Shown piece by piece: positions 25,201 to 44,445 of a stretch of 64,000 nt of DNA. This DNA comes from Botryotinia globosa. Lineage: Eukaryota; Ascomycota; Leotiomycetes; Helotiales; Sclerotiniaceae. Numbering within the stretch: the first letter of the stretch is position 1; each line of letters begins with the position of its first letter. Under the pieces are notes generated by a model. That model saw only the letters and a list, made by a program, of their open reading frames with translations. It was not told the DNA's origin and made no database searches. A program made the translations under genes and the position numbers. The stretch lies in contig RCSZ01000007.1 in the NCBI GenBank assembly GCA_014898425.1, forward strand, positions 1 through 64,000. The letters run 5' to 3'.

Positions 25201-27585
25201 ACTCCGGAACTCCATGGGTTCCTGGCCCTAATTTACAATACAGTTTGCGGGGTGAATGATAACCGAAAGTTAATTAGAAATAAAGCTAACGACACCAGAA
25301 CTAACAACCTATAATTATGGGAATTCTCCATCTAAGATACCTAGTGTTGACCTCAAATCAACTGGAATGGCTTAATTCATCCACTGAATGATTAATTCGT
25401 TCAATTGTGAAGCTTGTGTAGTTTCATACTACGCTTGGTTTTCAGCTTCGTAACGGTATCATGATTAATTCACAAACTCATCCGAAATACGGAATTTACC
25501 TACTTCTACTTCCTTGCTTCCTTTCGTGAATTTCATTTACACATTGCTGTCTGGGTAACCAATCTCAGATCGTACAACATCAAGACAGTAACTTCTAGCC
25601 AATGACCAACTAAAAGGTTCAAAAATTGAACTTAAAATCCTACGGAGATCGTCTGATCTACCCGAATCCTGCTTTGCGGCAAGGATGTATCACGTATATC
25701 CACTCATTGGTTCAAAATTTCAATGTTCAATTCATATTCGGCTGGAAGATTGATTGCATATGGCAACAAGAAGTCTCCGCTAATAGCAAAGTCGTACACA
25801 GTATAAGTGTAATCGTCCGACCTCGTCTTCCCAGGGCCGACAGATTCGGAGGAAATACCTCCCGATTGAATCGAATATCAAGTGGATATAAACAAAACAC
25901 TACCAAATCGCATAACCATTGACTTGATTTTCGAGGGCATGCCTCATTCCCATGATCGTTATCGAAGGGTCAATGATCATTTCGGAGAAAATGTGGATGT
26001 GTGAGATCCCGACCGAAGTTGCATTTTATGAAGCGGTGAAAATTAGTGGCAGTTGACACGCTTGTCAAGAACTGCAGGAAGACGATTGTAACTATTCATC
26101 TTCCGCTATTATTCGATTCTGGATATTAGTAATCACCACGGACATGAGAACGTAGCGGTCAGAAGGGGTAGTGCTCTTCTTATCCAAGTGGTTCAGTTAG
26201 GCCATCATGATGCAACTGACTACAGGTCACAGGTCATCAAAGTACTGATCCCGTTTTTGATTTCCCTGGTAAGAGCACCGCGGTGTTCATCGTTTCATGT
26301 TACTCTCGATTCACGCCCAAATCAGCGTCGTGGCACAAACATACGCCAAAGCCCGCAAACGTTTGCATTGTCGCGTGCCAGGTTTATAAAGTTTTAGCAT
26401 ACCTCCACAGCAGTCCCGCCCATATATTTCAAATACAATTTCGAGTGAGCTTATTGCAAATACAATACTTAGCAATTATGTGCTGTAAAAATCATAAAAT
26501 TTATTAAGCCGGTCAGGGGCAAGTCATTGGTCCATTATGCTACGCGACATCCCCGTTCATTTTTTCCTCGAGCTAATGACATGAATATATAATTACGAAA
26601 GTTAACTTATTATAAATATTCTTGTCTCCATCCACTCAGTTTGTCATATAGACACAAGCGAACTGTTTCATACTTCCTCTGATATCACACACACTGCTCG
26701 ACTATGTTTTCAATCAATGACAAAGTCAAGCTCCCCAGGCACGCATCAAATACTGGCAACAAAAGCTTCGTTGATAGATTCCACTGAAAAATACTATTCA
26801 CAGATAATATTTACTATAATATCGCATTTCATGTTTCTTCTGACAGTTTGGAACACATAACAACATAATGGTTTGTTCCTTGCATGTTACCATGGCATAT
26901 AAAGGTTCAAGTCAGTTCGAGCAATATTCGCACGTAGCCCTGAGGTTTTACATGATGTCATACTTCTGTACAATGGCACTAGATCTTGAAGAAATACTCG
27001 TGTATATTCTAAAATCATCGGAGCTGATTCTAATGTGTGTAAGCACCTTAACAATGCCGTATACTCTACATATCTGTTCATCCTTACCAGAAATCTTTCC
27101 AAAGTGGTTCGAATCCAATCGTATATTTATGTGCTAGTCAATTAATCCCTTTTCACTCTCTGCCTTCTTATCACATCATCATCATGAGTCAACCAAATGT
27201 TACACAAAGCCCATCAAATCTTTCATCAATCCTTTCTTATCTAGATATTGGTATCCAATAAACCCCGCGTATCATTCCCGCTAAGTTTACTTACACATTA
27301 CAACATCAATAGATGCCACCTTTATCAATATTTAATCCAGCTACAGATTTATTCTTTCCGCGTTCTCTACCGTCTAAAGGATGTAACCGTATAAACGCAC
27401 GAGGCCCGATCTAATACCAATTCAAGCGCGGGACCGGCTTACACTCCATCATACAGCACAACGATCTAACTCCACATTGAAATTTTCCACGTTTTCCGCT
27501 CGATTTCTACAGAATGTACCTCGTCTGTCCCTCCTGACACGGCATCGGCTCTTACTGTATCTGAAATCACTTCATACAATAGATA
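22224..27585. other. Gene-poor region
   Basis: About 5.4 kb upstream of the PF11001-like gene. Only short chance frames are present, including a 97-codon ATG frame at 23528-23235 on the minus strand that might be an upstream ORF. A CT-rich low-complexity tract (TTTTC, TTTCC units) lies at about 24,926-25,020. No RNA gene was seen. Confidence 0.5.
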
Positions 27586-27956
27586 ATGGATCCCGAATTT
27601 GCCTCAACGCAGAACATACCAATCCTCGAATCGAATCTTTCACGAGGGGAGATAAATGCCTCACAATACTTAAAATACCATACACCAATGTACACAATTC
27701 AAGGTCTCGATTTCAACCTCGTGGTACACCAAACCAAACTCTTCTTTCCACGCTACTTTTTGCTCCTCATCATTTTCGCCCATGACCATCTCTTGTCCAG
27801 GCCGCCTACGAGTTTGACGAAGATAAACTTTGGATCCCAAACACACCAATTATCCCAGCATTTCCACAACCTGATATTTCACAAAAGCGACAAGGCTTAC
27901 TCAAATCCTCCGTAGTGTTCGCAGGTCCAGGAATAGTCTCAAAGATTCTTGTTTGA
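27586..27956 (+). CDS. Candidate small two-exon gene (low confidence)
   Basis: ATG 27586 opens an exon to 27720. A second exon, 27801-27956 (AAYEFDEDKLWIPNTPIIPA...), reads like protein with C-ending codons and follows a TTGTCCAG acceptor. Lengths of 135 and 156 keep phase, giving 96 aa. The weak point is the donor, GTGGTA, which is not a consensus site. It could equally be a decayed gene. Nothing in it was recognised. Confidence 0.25.
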
Positions 27957-28112
27957 ATTAAGGTTATTTATTGTGGTGTACAATATGTTACTATCATTGC
28001 GTCCTTCTGCAAGAATGGGCTGATCCCCTTTCTCAGACAAAATCAACACTTTTTGTCCTGTCTTCCATAGTACAACATATGCAATTGGAGATTACATGTG
28101 CTGAATTTCAGG

Positions 28113-28418
28113 TTATATCAATTTTCGTGAAGAAGAATATTTTGCCTTATGGAAAAGATAAAGCTGTGCCACCCTAGCTTTTTCTCCATCTTCCCCCTGA
28201 ATCCTGATTTGCACCTTACACAACAAAGTTCCCTTGGAATATCTATCTTTACATATATTCGCCCCCAGCAGATCATCCCTATCGATCTTATCCCATCCTT
28301 CAACGCCGTATACATAAGCTCCAATTACTAGTTCACTATCTTCACCAACCATACAATATCTATCCGAGTCTAATGCGCACATCACACAACGGCAACCACG
28401 GCCCGTAAAAGAACACAC
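28113..28418 (-). other. Coding-like open frame without start
   Basis: A minus-strand frame of about 100 codons with no ATG at its head. Its middle reads like a folded protein (YGVEGWDKIDRDDLLGANIC). It may be an exon of an unresolved gene or a relic. An opposing plus-strand ATG frame (28149-28331) overlaps it. Confidence 0.2.
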
Positions 28419-28744
28419 GATCTACAACCGTCCTTAAATCCATCTTATCACCCAGTCAAACAACGTTTCAGCCATTTATACAGTTGAATCAATCCATTAA
28501 GCCACTTTCTCATCTAATATGATCATTCATTATCCTTCTTCAAGACCACTATGCCAATATAACACATCCTATAATCCAATGTTCAATAATTCGCCAAGTA
28601 ACTAGCATTCTCCTAATTCAGTCTTTGGTTTGGAAGTGAGAGGAGCCTCCGTAGTTAGTATCTCATGCACGATTTAAATCCAGTTTCATATAGCATACTG
28701 ACTCATTTCTTTGTTTGTGTTACGACTGCGTTCGTTGTGTATCA

Positions 28745-29092
28745 ATGTATAAATTTTCGATTCTGGGAATCTTCCTCTGCGTACCTTCAGAGCAACCAGG
28801 CGCACCACAACATATTCTCAACCCGCTCCCAACCAACTTTGCGCCCCCAATCTTTTCTCCAGATAATTCTCTTGCTTACTTGCTGGAATTATATCCAATC
28901 CCGAACTTCCTCCGCCCCAAAATCATCAGTACCACATCTCACAATTCCATGTCTCACTACATTCCCATAGCCCTCAACCACCTCACCATCCACAACTTCA
29001 CCTCCTACAGAACACTGCATCTACGCTTGGACTACCCCGCCATCTATTGTATTCGCACATCTCATCCAAATTCATCACTCCAATCCTACTAG
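28745..29092 (+). CDS. Candidate small secreted protein (low confidence)
   Basis: ATG 28745 opens 115 codons with a short basic start and hydrophobic core (MYKFSILGIFLCVPS) that could be a signal peptide, followed by a Pro/Asn-rich chain. The second half uses runs of C-ending codons (Asn, His, Ile, Thr, Tyr), which favours real coding in this genome. There is no intron, no known domain, and few cysteines. It could be an orphan secreted protein or the last exon of something longer. Confidence 0.3.
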   Translation: MYKFSILGIFLCVPSEQPGAPQHILNPLPTNFAPPIFSPDNSLAYLLELYPIPNFLRPKIISTTSHNSMSHYIPIALNHLTIHNFTSYRTLHLRLDYPAIYCIRTSHPNSSLQSY

Positions 29093-30891
29093 GCCACTCC
29101 TTTGCATAAACTGCTCAACCAATCATTCGGACTGACACACATGCTCAATTCTTCGGAGAAGACTCCGCTTCCATGAGGACCCTGAGTTCATGCCCAACTA
29201 TCTGGATGAGAAATTAAATTAACTGACGATGAAATACAGCAGGCAAGGCATGCAATGTGATTTAGACTATGCGATGCAATATGTTGTTTTACGCGAGGTG
29301 GCGAGGTATTCTTTACCTTGATTGGTCTATCTTTCTCCGTGAGATCCTCCTCGAGTAATTGCCGTGATGAGATGATTTCTTATGGCGATACACTTAGCTT
29401 CATCATCACTTCATAACATATTGAACATTCATATGGTTATAATTGCCGCTGGTGAATTGAATATAATGGATGCGGCTCGATACTAGGCCGGCCGAATGAA
29501 AGATAGAATTCAGACCTGGTTACGAATTAATACTATTAGATCGAGAATTAAAATTGGATTTCGTAATTTTCATGAAAACCGGAAGGATCTCCTTCTACTT
29601 AATCATGTTGCTTTGAGATCCCTCGGATATAAAATGAGATTGATGTGTGGTCTTGGCGAGGTGCCAGTAGGGGGGAGAAGGGTGTATTTTGGCTTGACGT
29701 AAGATGACAGATAATGGCTTTAAATATAATTTGATTCAACGGTACCTATTTACTTATGGAATAGTAATTCTTCAAGCCAACGGGATGGCTATTTCATAAG
29801 GCCGAAGAATTAAAATTCATGACTGTGTCTCAAAACGAATCGGTCCATCTCTATTTCGAACTTCATTGAAATATAATTACAATTTCGCTTGAATACCTTT
29901 CATTCGGTTGTTAATTCGCTGCCCTATCTTCGCTTTTATAAATCTTCTTTCGAACTTCCAAGAATCAGAGATCTCGGTCCCAAGTCCTTATTGTCACACT
30001 CCCTCCGAGACTAAATTCTACAGCCCGAGTCTTTGACCTTCGTATGTGAGATACTTGATTGTTATCTTATCTGATCTCTTCAAACCAATATTCATGGTTT
30101 GAAATTTACCCACCTATCCAGGTAAACATAAGTTCCTCTTGTTTGATTTTTGGCAACTACGTCGTCATCTGTCTTTGGATGCCTCAACCTCACATTCTCA
30201 CGAATCGGCCAAAGATTGAAGGGTCTAACACTATACTCACATCTTTGAGTCCACAATGCCCGTCTGCGATGCTGCATCTTCTCCGTGCCTTCTATTTCTG
30301 ACAGCTCAATACCTCAAGGGGTGATATTATGTGGTATCGTTTACTATTTTCTGATTCGTCAGATGTGCGCTTACCAAATAAGCGCACAAATGCCCTCGGA
30401 GATGCATAATCATCATCATCAATAGTTCAAGGGAGATTCGCATTCTGGCACCCATGATCGTACAATCGGATCCTACAGCCACATCTTATATTGACACATA
30501 CATCACCACGAACCAAAAAATGCATCACAAAGCTCAACCATGTTTCATTACATTCAAATATTCAAATGTACGAATTCTCTCTTCCGCCTCCACCGACATT
30601 CTCTCAGTTAACACCCTCCACTCTTTTCCCATTCATCCCATCTCTTCATTTTACAATTTCCCTATGTAAAGTTTTCCTTTCCGCTCCCAAAACCCCACAT
30701 GCGAGACAAGACAAAGGAATACACCTATACATATCTAGGTACCAAAACCATGTACAAAACAATAATGCAATTTCAATCTTCAACTAATCTTTGGAAAACA
30801 TGTGGCCTTGGTTTTCTTTTGACTTCTTACAACCCATCACCCCTCCCTCGATTATTCACTCGGCCACAAATTTCTCTCACCTGCCCCTACC
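29093..30891. other. Intergenic, no gene seen
   Basis: AT-rich spacer leading to the 3' end of the ABC transporter gene. No supportable coding frame or RNA gene. Confidence 0.55.
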
Positions 30892-36869
<5,978 letters not shown>

Positions 36870-38264
36870 GACCGATATGTGATACTTTGTGTACTGAATC
36901 CCTCCTTCGATAGACGATAGAGGTTTTCAGAACTGGTGATATGAGTGTATGGAAGGATAGTTCATTCGTTCTGTAACACAATGACAGAACAAATGATGGA
37001 AGTGGCAGAGGTTTGGACGGAGTTTTATCTGATGGGGCACGACTTTACAGTACGGGACCGATCAAAATTGTACTAAATATTTAGTAGATAGGTACGGATT
37101 TAAGCTATGACGGGTGCGTTCCGATTTCCTTAACCTTGACCATAATTATTTATTAACCTTACAAAGCAATACGAACAGAAGGAGAAGAAACCCTGCGAAA
37201 TGATGGCACTGAACAGAATAATGTTACGAATCAATGTAATAAATTCTCTACCTCTCTTTCTTTAAGAAACTCATATGATTTAACAAGTAAGTGAGCATTT
37301 TAGATGTTCTACGGATAGGTACCTGAAGTAGTCGGTATCCATGGATCTTTGCGCAGCTCCCTCCCTTCTAGGTAGGTATTTATTATGAAGACTACCTACT
37401 AGCTATCTAGCTACTTAGGTACTTAGGTAGACTTTATTAGTTTAATAAGGATATATGTAATCCTAGAATCAAAGAATATAAGAATATTCTGATAAAAAGA
37501 TTTTAAAGATATAAGTCATTTTTAATCTTGAAATTTTTTGAAATAAAAAAAATAAGGATAATAGAGGTTATCCTTATAAAGGGGGTTCTTATGGAGAGGT
37601 TTTACTATATACTGTAAGATAGATGTAAATTATTACTATTTATGACCACCGCACCGCTCCCGGTGAATCCGTTTGTCTACGTTCATAATAAAAGTGATGG
37701 AGTACCCAGATATCCATACTCGGCTTGATCATTTTGTTTGATTGATAATGCATCTCACCAATTATCAGGAGCTTCAATCGAAAATCTAGACACTACACTC
37801 TCCTGCATGCATGCATATCACCATCTCGATCTCCATAGATAAGTAAGGATGTCAAGTACTGTAGTGGGGCAGAATCATGTACCTAAATGACTGAATAGCT
37901 TTCTATGTGCAAAATACCACATTCAAGATGAAATGAAAACTTGAATTTGGTTGTCAAACAATAAGCTAGATAAGAAAAATCATCTCAAACGCCATAGGTA
38001 AAGGACTAAGGGGGAAAATATGATTTTCGAATTTTTCATTCGAGATCATTCCTCCAACCGGTGCCGCATGAAAACAAGAGGGATCATAAAAGCAAAGCTA
38101 CCTAACCATCTCCAAAATCCCTACTTCTCCCAAAGAAAAAATGAAAAGTGATAAGTCGATACACAAAGGCTCGAAAACATTGTCTTTAAAGGGTATCATC
38201 TTATCGCGTTGGGACCAACAATGTAGGAGAAGACCGCCCAATATTCTCAAGACTCCAACATCAT
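36870..38264. other. Intergenic with transposon remnant
   Basis: The ABC transporter promoter side and the 3' flank of the bHLH gene. Carries a partial MITE end at about 37,551-37,617 and an AT-rich tract just before it. Confidence 0.6.
37551..37617 (-). mobile_element. Remnant terminus of pogo/Tc1-like MITE
   Basis: The stretch reading AGAGGTTATCCTTATAAAGG, continuing to GAGAGGTTTTACTATA, matches with mismatches the reverse complement of the left end of the element at 48533-48993. Only one end is clear; the other is not recognisable, so it is a decayed or truncated copy. Confidence 0.65.
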
Positions 38265-39207
38265 CTAATTATCGGAAGCACCAGCATCTTCCTTTTTAGG
38301 TGCCAGACCAGCACTTTGACATGTCTTCTTCCATGTCTCAACTTCACGCCATGCTCTCTCACATTCTGTCTTCAACTTATCATTGCTAGCACTGAGTTCC
38401 GCAATGGCTTGTTCCGTGAGAAGCTTCTCAAGTGTCCATTTCTCAATGTTTTGAGTCTCATTCTCCTTAAGCTGGGTGATGAATTGAACAGCCCTTTGTA
38501 GAATTGATCCTTTATTTTTCTCACATCCTGGTACAATCTTCGCCAACTCGTTGATACCTTCATTGATGGTTTCTCGGCGACGTCTCTCAACTAGAAAAAT
38601 GGTCAATTAAGAAATTTAAATATAGAACACACAGAGTAAATTTACCTTCTTTATGGTTATCCTTTCGGACCTTATGCCATTCATCGGATCCTACAACAGG
38701 TTTTGAACCAGAACTTCGACTTTGAGATTGGTGTTGCTGTTGCGAATTGTCCATGAAGCTATTGTCGGGCTGCTGGTTGTTATCCATAAAAGATGAATCC
38801 TGGTGACGATCGTTCTCGGAGGCTTGAGAAGCAAAAGAGACATCTGTTGGTTGTGGAATTGTCATGGTTGGATAGATTCCAGCAAGTGCCGCAGCGGCAG
38901 TAGATGAGGCGTTTGCATGATCTGCGGCACCATTTTGATGGTCGGGATGAATTTGTTGATTGTGTTGAAGGTTGGCATAATTTTGCAGGGCTTCTACATC
39001 ACCGATCTGCTGATTGGCCAACGATTGGTCACCGGAGTCATTGACAGAATTCGGGGAAACACGCTTGTTGTTAAGGCGCCTCGTGTCATCAGCTGATTCG
39101 GAGTCCCGCTTCCGCTTTTGTGCAGTGTTGCTCATATTAGCATTCTCTTCCCGCATAGCATTTGCTACCTCCTGCAATCCTGAATGTTCAAGGTCCATGT
39201 CTGCCAT
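38265..39207 (-). CDS. cbf1: CBF1-type bHLH transcription factor
   Basis: Exons 39207-38646 and 38590-38265 with a 55-bp intron (GTAAAT...TTTCTAG); phase agrees, giving 295 aa. The basic region DNHKEVERRRRETINEGI spans the splice junction (Val188 is the split codon). It is followed by helix 1, the loop PGCEKNKG, helix 2, and a C-terminal leucine-zipper-like helix. The H-E-R pattern of the basic region fits E-box/CACGTG binding, and the KGSILQRAVQFI helix 2 is typical of yeast Cbf1. By homology it binds centromere element/CACGTG sites and controls methionine-sulphur genes. The N-terminal half is Asn/Gln/Ser-rich and probably disordered. The start is ATG 39207, since the open frame further upstream begins with a non-ATG codon. 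Confidence 0.9.
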
Positions 39208-42200
39208 TGCGATAATCTGGTGTCCTCGTGACGAGCCTTGCACGGTGATTTGTGGGGGATGTGAGGAATTAACAATCGCAAGGCGCAGATGACCTCGAGG
39301 GGTTGGTAGATAGATTTAAGGCTGAACTTGATCTTTCGCGATTTAATGACGTGTCTACCGAGGTTGGCACAAGTGCAACGACCGTCTTCTTCTAATGCAG
39401 AGGGGACGGCTGTTACGGAACCAATGGAGACGTATCGGTGACTCGCTCTAATGCTTCGAGGCGCTCAGCTGCAGTAGTTCGTCGCCGTGATCTTCGAAAC
39501 GAACGTTTCTGTGTCCTTCAACGTAGCACCTACAAGGTCAGCACGTGTCATTGCAGATAAAGTATCACATAGTAACTCAATCAATCAACAGATTCCTGAT
39601 AACAAAATGAGATGTCAATTGAAACTTTTGGGTGATGTGGTGATGTTGCGCTTTTCTCTCCGAAATGCTGCAACTGCGAGTTGATAAATCATACTAAATG
39701 AAATCAAGCAATCCGTTGGCAAGAAGTATAACAATTCCAATAATTAATTGGGGTACTTCTGTGCAAACGAGACTATTGTCCTTTTGGGTGAACATCGCAG
39801 GTAGTAGTTCAGTTACAATATGATATTGTATACTGATGCTGCTCTGCGAGATATGACCAAAATCATGGGAGAAGGCATTTTGTGTGTTGCGATCTGGTGA
39901 TTTATGAAGTGCAAGATATTTTGGGCCAACGGTAATGTCCGAACAATCCTTGTTGCGTGGAATTGGAACACTGTGAGGTTTCACGAAAGATAACCCTTTT
40001 CTCTTCTGTCTTTCTATCTGTTCTCTGTTTCCTTCATAAATGCGCAGAGGCGCTTCTGACAAGTAACGGATTGATGCAACGGACAGGCACAGATTTGAAA
40101 ATAAATTTGATCGATCTTTGGCGCCTTTTTTTTTAAGAGAGGGAGGGGAGCTTGTGGGACTTGATTATGAAATTTCACGCACCTTGTTTTTTATTATGAT
40201 CACCTAATGATCGGTTGGGTTATCTTTCTTTCCTCCCTTCCTTGCCCGAGGCTCGCTCTTGTGGGAACGCGACCAAAGTAAAATATGGATGATGGAACTT
40301 TTTGATATTGTTAAATCACCAACCACTCGAATTCTTGATGGGGAATAAAGAGACAAGATCTATAAAGTTGTTAGTAGATGATTTTATGGATTAGAATTAA
40401 CAGATCAATTTTAGATGATATTCTTTTGATTGAGGATAGGAAGGGGGGTGGAATCGAAATACTCACCAAGGTCAGATGATGTTGTTAAACAACCATTCAA
40501 TTGATCACGAGTGATCAAAACTGCAATGTCACGAAAACAAAGCTTGACGACCCTAACTAGGTATAAAGACCGAATTGAGACAAAAGAGACAACCCTCAGA
40601 ATATGGAATGTAATGCGAAAATACCGTGAGTTAAGTACTTCTTTTTGAAGAAGTTCTTGTGTTCTTGCTGATGGTTGATACGATACACGTGAAGAGAGGA
40701 TCATGTGGGAAGGAAAAGAGCAGAGGCACTTTTACCGGGTGAAGAGATTACCTAGGTATGAGGGGCTTGTTGTAAAGCTAGGTGATAATGCGTTAGACCG
40801 GAACTGTATTCATGCCTTAGATAGAAGGCTTTCGACGCGCAAACAGTCGAGATCACACACTATCAAACTCTTTTCCCTATCACATGTCTGTGCAGAGCTG
40901 TCGTGATTGGTCAGAGAAGCAAGGTACATTTATGAGGTCTTGACATTCACCTCCAGCTGTATTTCTACTCGTATTGTTTCTTTACAGACTCACAGAGAAT
41001 GTTCAACCCCGTCATTATTCTAGGTGATGACACTTCACAAGATTTGACTTTGAGATCACGTTGATCGCGCATTCAATTTCAATTTATATCATGAGCGTTT
41101 GGGTACTCGATACCTCGCTGCTGCTGAGATCTTTCAAAATCAGAATCCTATATCAATAACTGGCGACATTTCACAGCCAATCTGTTGGTTAAGGATGGTG
41201 GTGGTAAAGTAGTATTAGTTTGTAGTCCACCTAGAAATAGGTAGATACTGAGCGGTGGCCTTTCCAGGTACATTCAAAGACAAAGTTGCTTTAGAATTGC
41301 CATTTCTACTCCACCGCCCGGTCCATAACCCTCTAATTCGTCACAGAGCCTTGAGTTATCGATTCGAGGTGGCTGCTTTCCTGTTCCTCTCATAAAAGTC
41401 TAGCAGGCACATGAAAGGAAAGACAAAGCATGAGAATAGAAGAAACGGTAATGGGATGACAAAGTAGAGTATAGATGGTTTCGAATGTCAAAAGAAGGGG
41501 AGAGAGCGAATCAATCATCCCGGGCTGGAAGGAATTCAAGGTGCAAGGCAAGAAAACTTCCTAAGTACAGGAAGAAGGGGATGAGGGGAAAGAGGGTGAA
41601 GGATGTTGTTGGACATGATGATGGAAGAACGGAAACTTCAATCATCAATGTTAGTTCTAATGCTTCTTTGACTGTCACCGTTTTGTTTTGGTTGTAGGAA
41701 GTGAAGAGATCAAACCTAGGTAACACCTTCACAGAAGAATAAAAGTATCAAAAATCTACATCACAAAGCCGCTTGGTACATTTTTATTCCCTTGAAATAT
41801 TGTTGGAAGAGTGATGTGCTTTTATATCTATCTTTGAGGTGAATAAACTCAAGGGTTAGCATCTGTCCAATTTGACTCTGCAAACAATCTGTCCAAAACG
41901 TCTTTATATTTATTTACAATCTTATTGTAAAGGAGATACCTCAATTTGTTGATGCGGTTCCGAAATCACGAGAGTGAGAGTCGGTCGGAGATGCGTACGG
42001 CTTGTATTTTCATGCTTTCGCGGAGAATCAAGGGGTACACATCAAGATCACCCGAGGTTGTAGATCTCCAGACGTACTGACGATCGGTAGGGACAACGCG
42101 GCATAGATGAATGGAGCAAATTCATGATTCGGTTCGCTTGCGGAAACGGTATGTACAGTACTACAGTACATAAAGATGTATCGCAAGGGAAGCGGGTTCG

Positions 42201-43063
42201 TGCTATTGAACATGCCCCTCACCCGCGGCAAGCTTCAAAAGTCTACACGCGGCATAACCATGGCATTTGAAGTTGAAGATTTACGGACTGTGAAAAGGAT
42301 AAAGCTTTAAAAGAAGAAGCGGCAAACCTGTGAGAAACGGTTCGCGTATCTAGAGCAAGATATAAGGGGAAGCAATGGATCATAAGGGAGTTGGTGAAAA
42401 GGGGCCCAATACAAGTTCTACTTATCGCGCGTTCCAGAAGCATATGTGGGTATGTTGAATGATTGCTGATGAACAAACAGTATGCTTCAATTTTTGGCAT
42501 TGGACTTCGAAAGGCTCTCGTGATCTCGTAATATGTCGCGTTCCAATGATCAGTGATGATTTTCTCAACACACCAATTTCTATGTCAATATGACGCATTC
42601 ATAAATCACCAGAGTAAAATCAAAAGTCTTCAAATACCTAGGTATTTAAAGAAGTTATCGTGACATGGCGTGCATGTGCCATCCAAAAGACGAGAGCCAT
42701 GTGACCGTACTGATCTGATATCATATCTGGTCGTAAAAGAAACCGTAGTTATCGGTCCCAGACAATGGAGCTACAACGTCAATCTCACAATGTATCGTAC
42801 AGATTACAATGATTGTAGGCTTGCAAGATCATACACATTAATAATTGTTACAAGATTTGTTTTGAATCCGGATATAATATTATATCTTGAACATCTTGTG
42901 ATTCACGAATGAACAATTCCTTCATCAGTCTGAGTATTCATTGGATTTAACAGCCACTACTGCCACTGCCTGCGGGCATAACTCACACTCCTCTACTTTC
43001 TCTGTTCATCTCTATAAAACTCATCACCTTTTAATACTGTTGCACATCTGAACTTCATTCAAT
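39208..43063. other. Long intergenic region; possible leader exons
   Basis: About 3.9 kb between the divergent bHLH and FYV10-like genes. On the minus strand a 121-codon frame without ATG (about 40,060-39,694) could join, through a GTGAGT donor near 40,466, to short pieces starting at ATG 40704. That chain is phase-consistent but has no recognisable product, and may be 5' leader sequence of the bHLH gene. Otherwise no gene was seen. Confidence 0.4.
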
Positions 43064-44445
43064 ATGGCTGATTTCATAACTACCAAGCTAAACCCCGAGA
43101 ACCATCTAATCCTCGTAGGTTTCCTTTCCCCTCTTCCCCTCCACGCATCGCTCAAGCTAATAGTCTCATAGGACCAACCACTCCTTCGACTTCCCCTCGA
43201 ACTCCTCAAGAAAAACTTCAAAGTGGTCCATTTCAATCTCGAAAAAGAATCTGCGAGCGTTAAAACTGCATTGAAAGAAACCACTGACGCTTCCCTCAAT
43301 GCCCACGCTTCTCCCGACGACGTTCTCAAAAATGTTGATTCTATGCTCACCCGCATGCGTGGTCTAAAACGCAAACTCCAATCATGTGCCGAAGAAGAGA
43401 AGAGACTACAAACACAATCTGCTGCGAGAATCAAACATATAAGTTCACTTTATGATATAAAGAGTTTAGAGGATGTAAAATATGAGGAATGGAGTCGGAC
43501 ACGATTAGATCGGTTGCTAGTTGATTATTTGTTAAGGAACGGATATAAAGAGAGTGCTAGTGCTCTTGCTCAGGAGAAGAATATCGAGGAGCTAGTGGAT
43601 GTGGAGACTTTCGTTCAGATGAGTAGAATTAAAGACAGTCTCTGCAAAGGCAAAGTTACGGAAGCGTTGGCATGGTGTTCGGAAAATAAGAAAGAGTTGA
43701 GGAAGATGGAGGTAAGGATTCTAGGCACGTACTGTATGTAGTACCTGTACTGACATTTCGTACAGAGTAATCTCGAATTTATGCTTCGTTTCCAGCAATA
43801 TGTCGAGTTGGTACGCACAAAAGATGAGGCGAAGTTGGTTGAATCTATCGCACATGCGAAAAAGTATCTGTTACCATTCCGGGAAAGCTACCCTAAAGAA
43901 GTTCAACAAGCGTGTGGGCTCCTAGCATTTCCTCCCGATACTAAGGCTGCAGGTTACGGAGTATGTTGCACCCTTTGTAATCTGCTCCACATCCCTAACA
44001 AAAGTCACAGGAACTCTATAGTCCCACTCGCTGGACACACCTCGCCAACCTTTTTACACAAACGCACAATGAACTCCTTAATATTTCCTCCGTACCTCTC
44101 CTGCACATTGCCCTCTCTGCTGGTCTCTCTGCGCTCAAAACTCCTGCCTGTCATTCCTCGCATACCTCCTCTATCTCTCCCACTTCTACAGCCACAACGA
44201 CTACGTCCGTTTGTCCTATCTGCAGCATCGAACTCAACGAATTAGCTAAAGACATGCCTTATGCACAACACACTAAAAGTCACGTTGAAAGTGATTTGGT
44301 GCTTTTGCCGAATGGTCATGTGTATGGTGAGCATCGATTGCACGAGTATAGTCGGAAAGTAGGTTTGGAGGAGGAAACATATAAGGATTTGAGGACGGGA
44401 GAGGTGTTTGCGAAAGGCTTGGCGAAGAAAGTATTTATTTCATGA
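43064..44445 (+). CDS. fyv10: GID/CTLH E3 ligase subunit Fyv10/Gid9 (MAEA)
   Basis: Exons 43064-43114, 43172-43711, 43766-43960 and 44011-44445; introns of 50-57 bp, all in phase, giving 406 aa. An N-terminal coiled-coil region is followed by a LisH motif (about 124-156, [19 protein letters not shown]), then CTLH and CRA helices (about 160-290). A C-terminal degenerate RING has Cys330/Cys333 in CPIC and a His/Lys-rich continuation. By homology it is one of the two RING-like subunits of the GID ubiquitin ligase that degrades gluconeogenic enzymes on glucose shift; a Gid2/RMND5 partner should be encoded elsewhere. The RING is interrupted by a Ser/Thr-rich insert just before CPIC. The gene converges on the ERF4-like gene. 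Confidence 0.92.

Noticed and set aside
27104..27114. GGTTCGAATCC B-box on the plus strand
   Set aside because: No A box or cloverleaf upstream; chance match.
43024..43434. Minus-strand open frame opposite the FYV10-like exon
   Set aside because: Shadow of a strongly supported coding exon.
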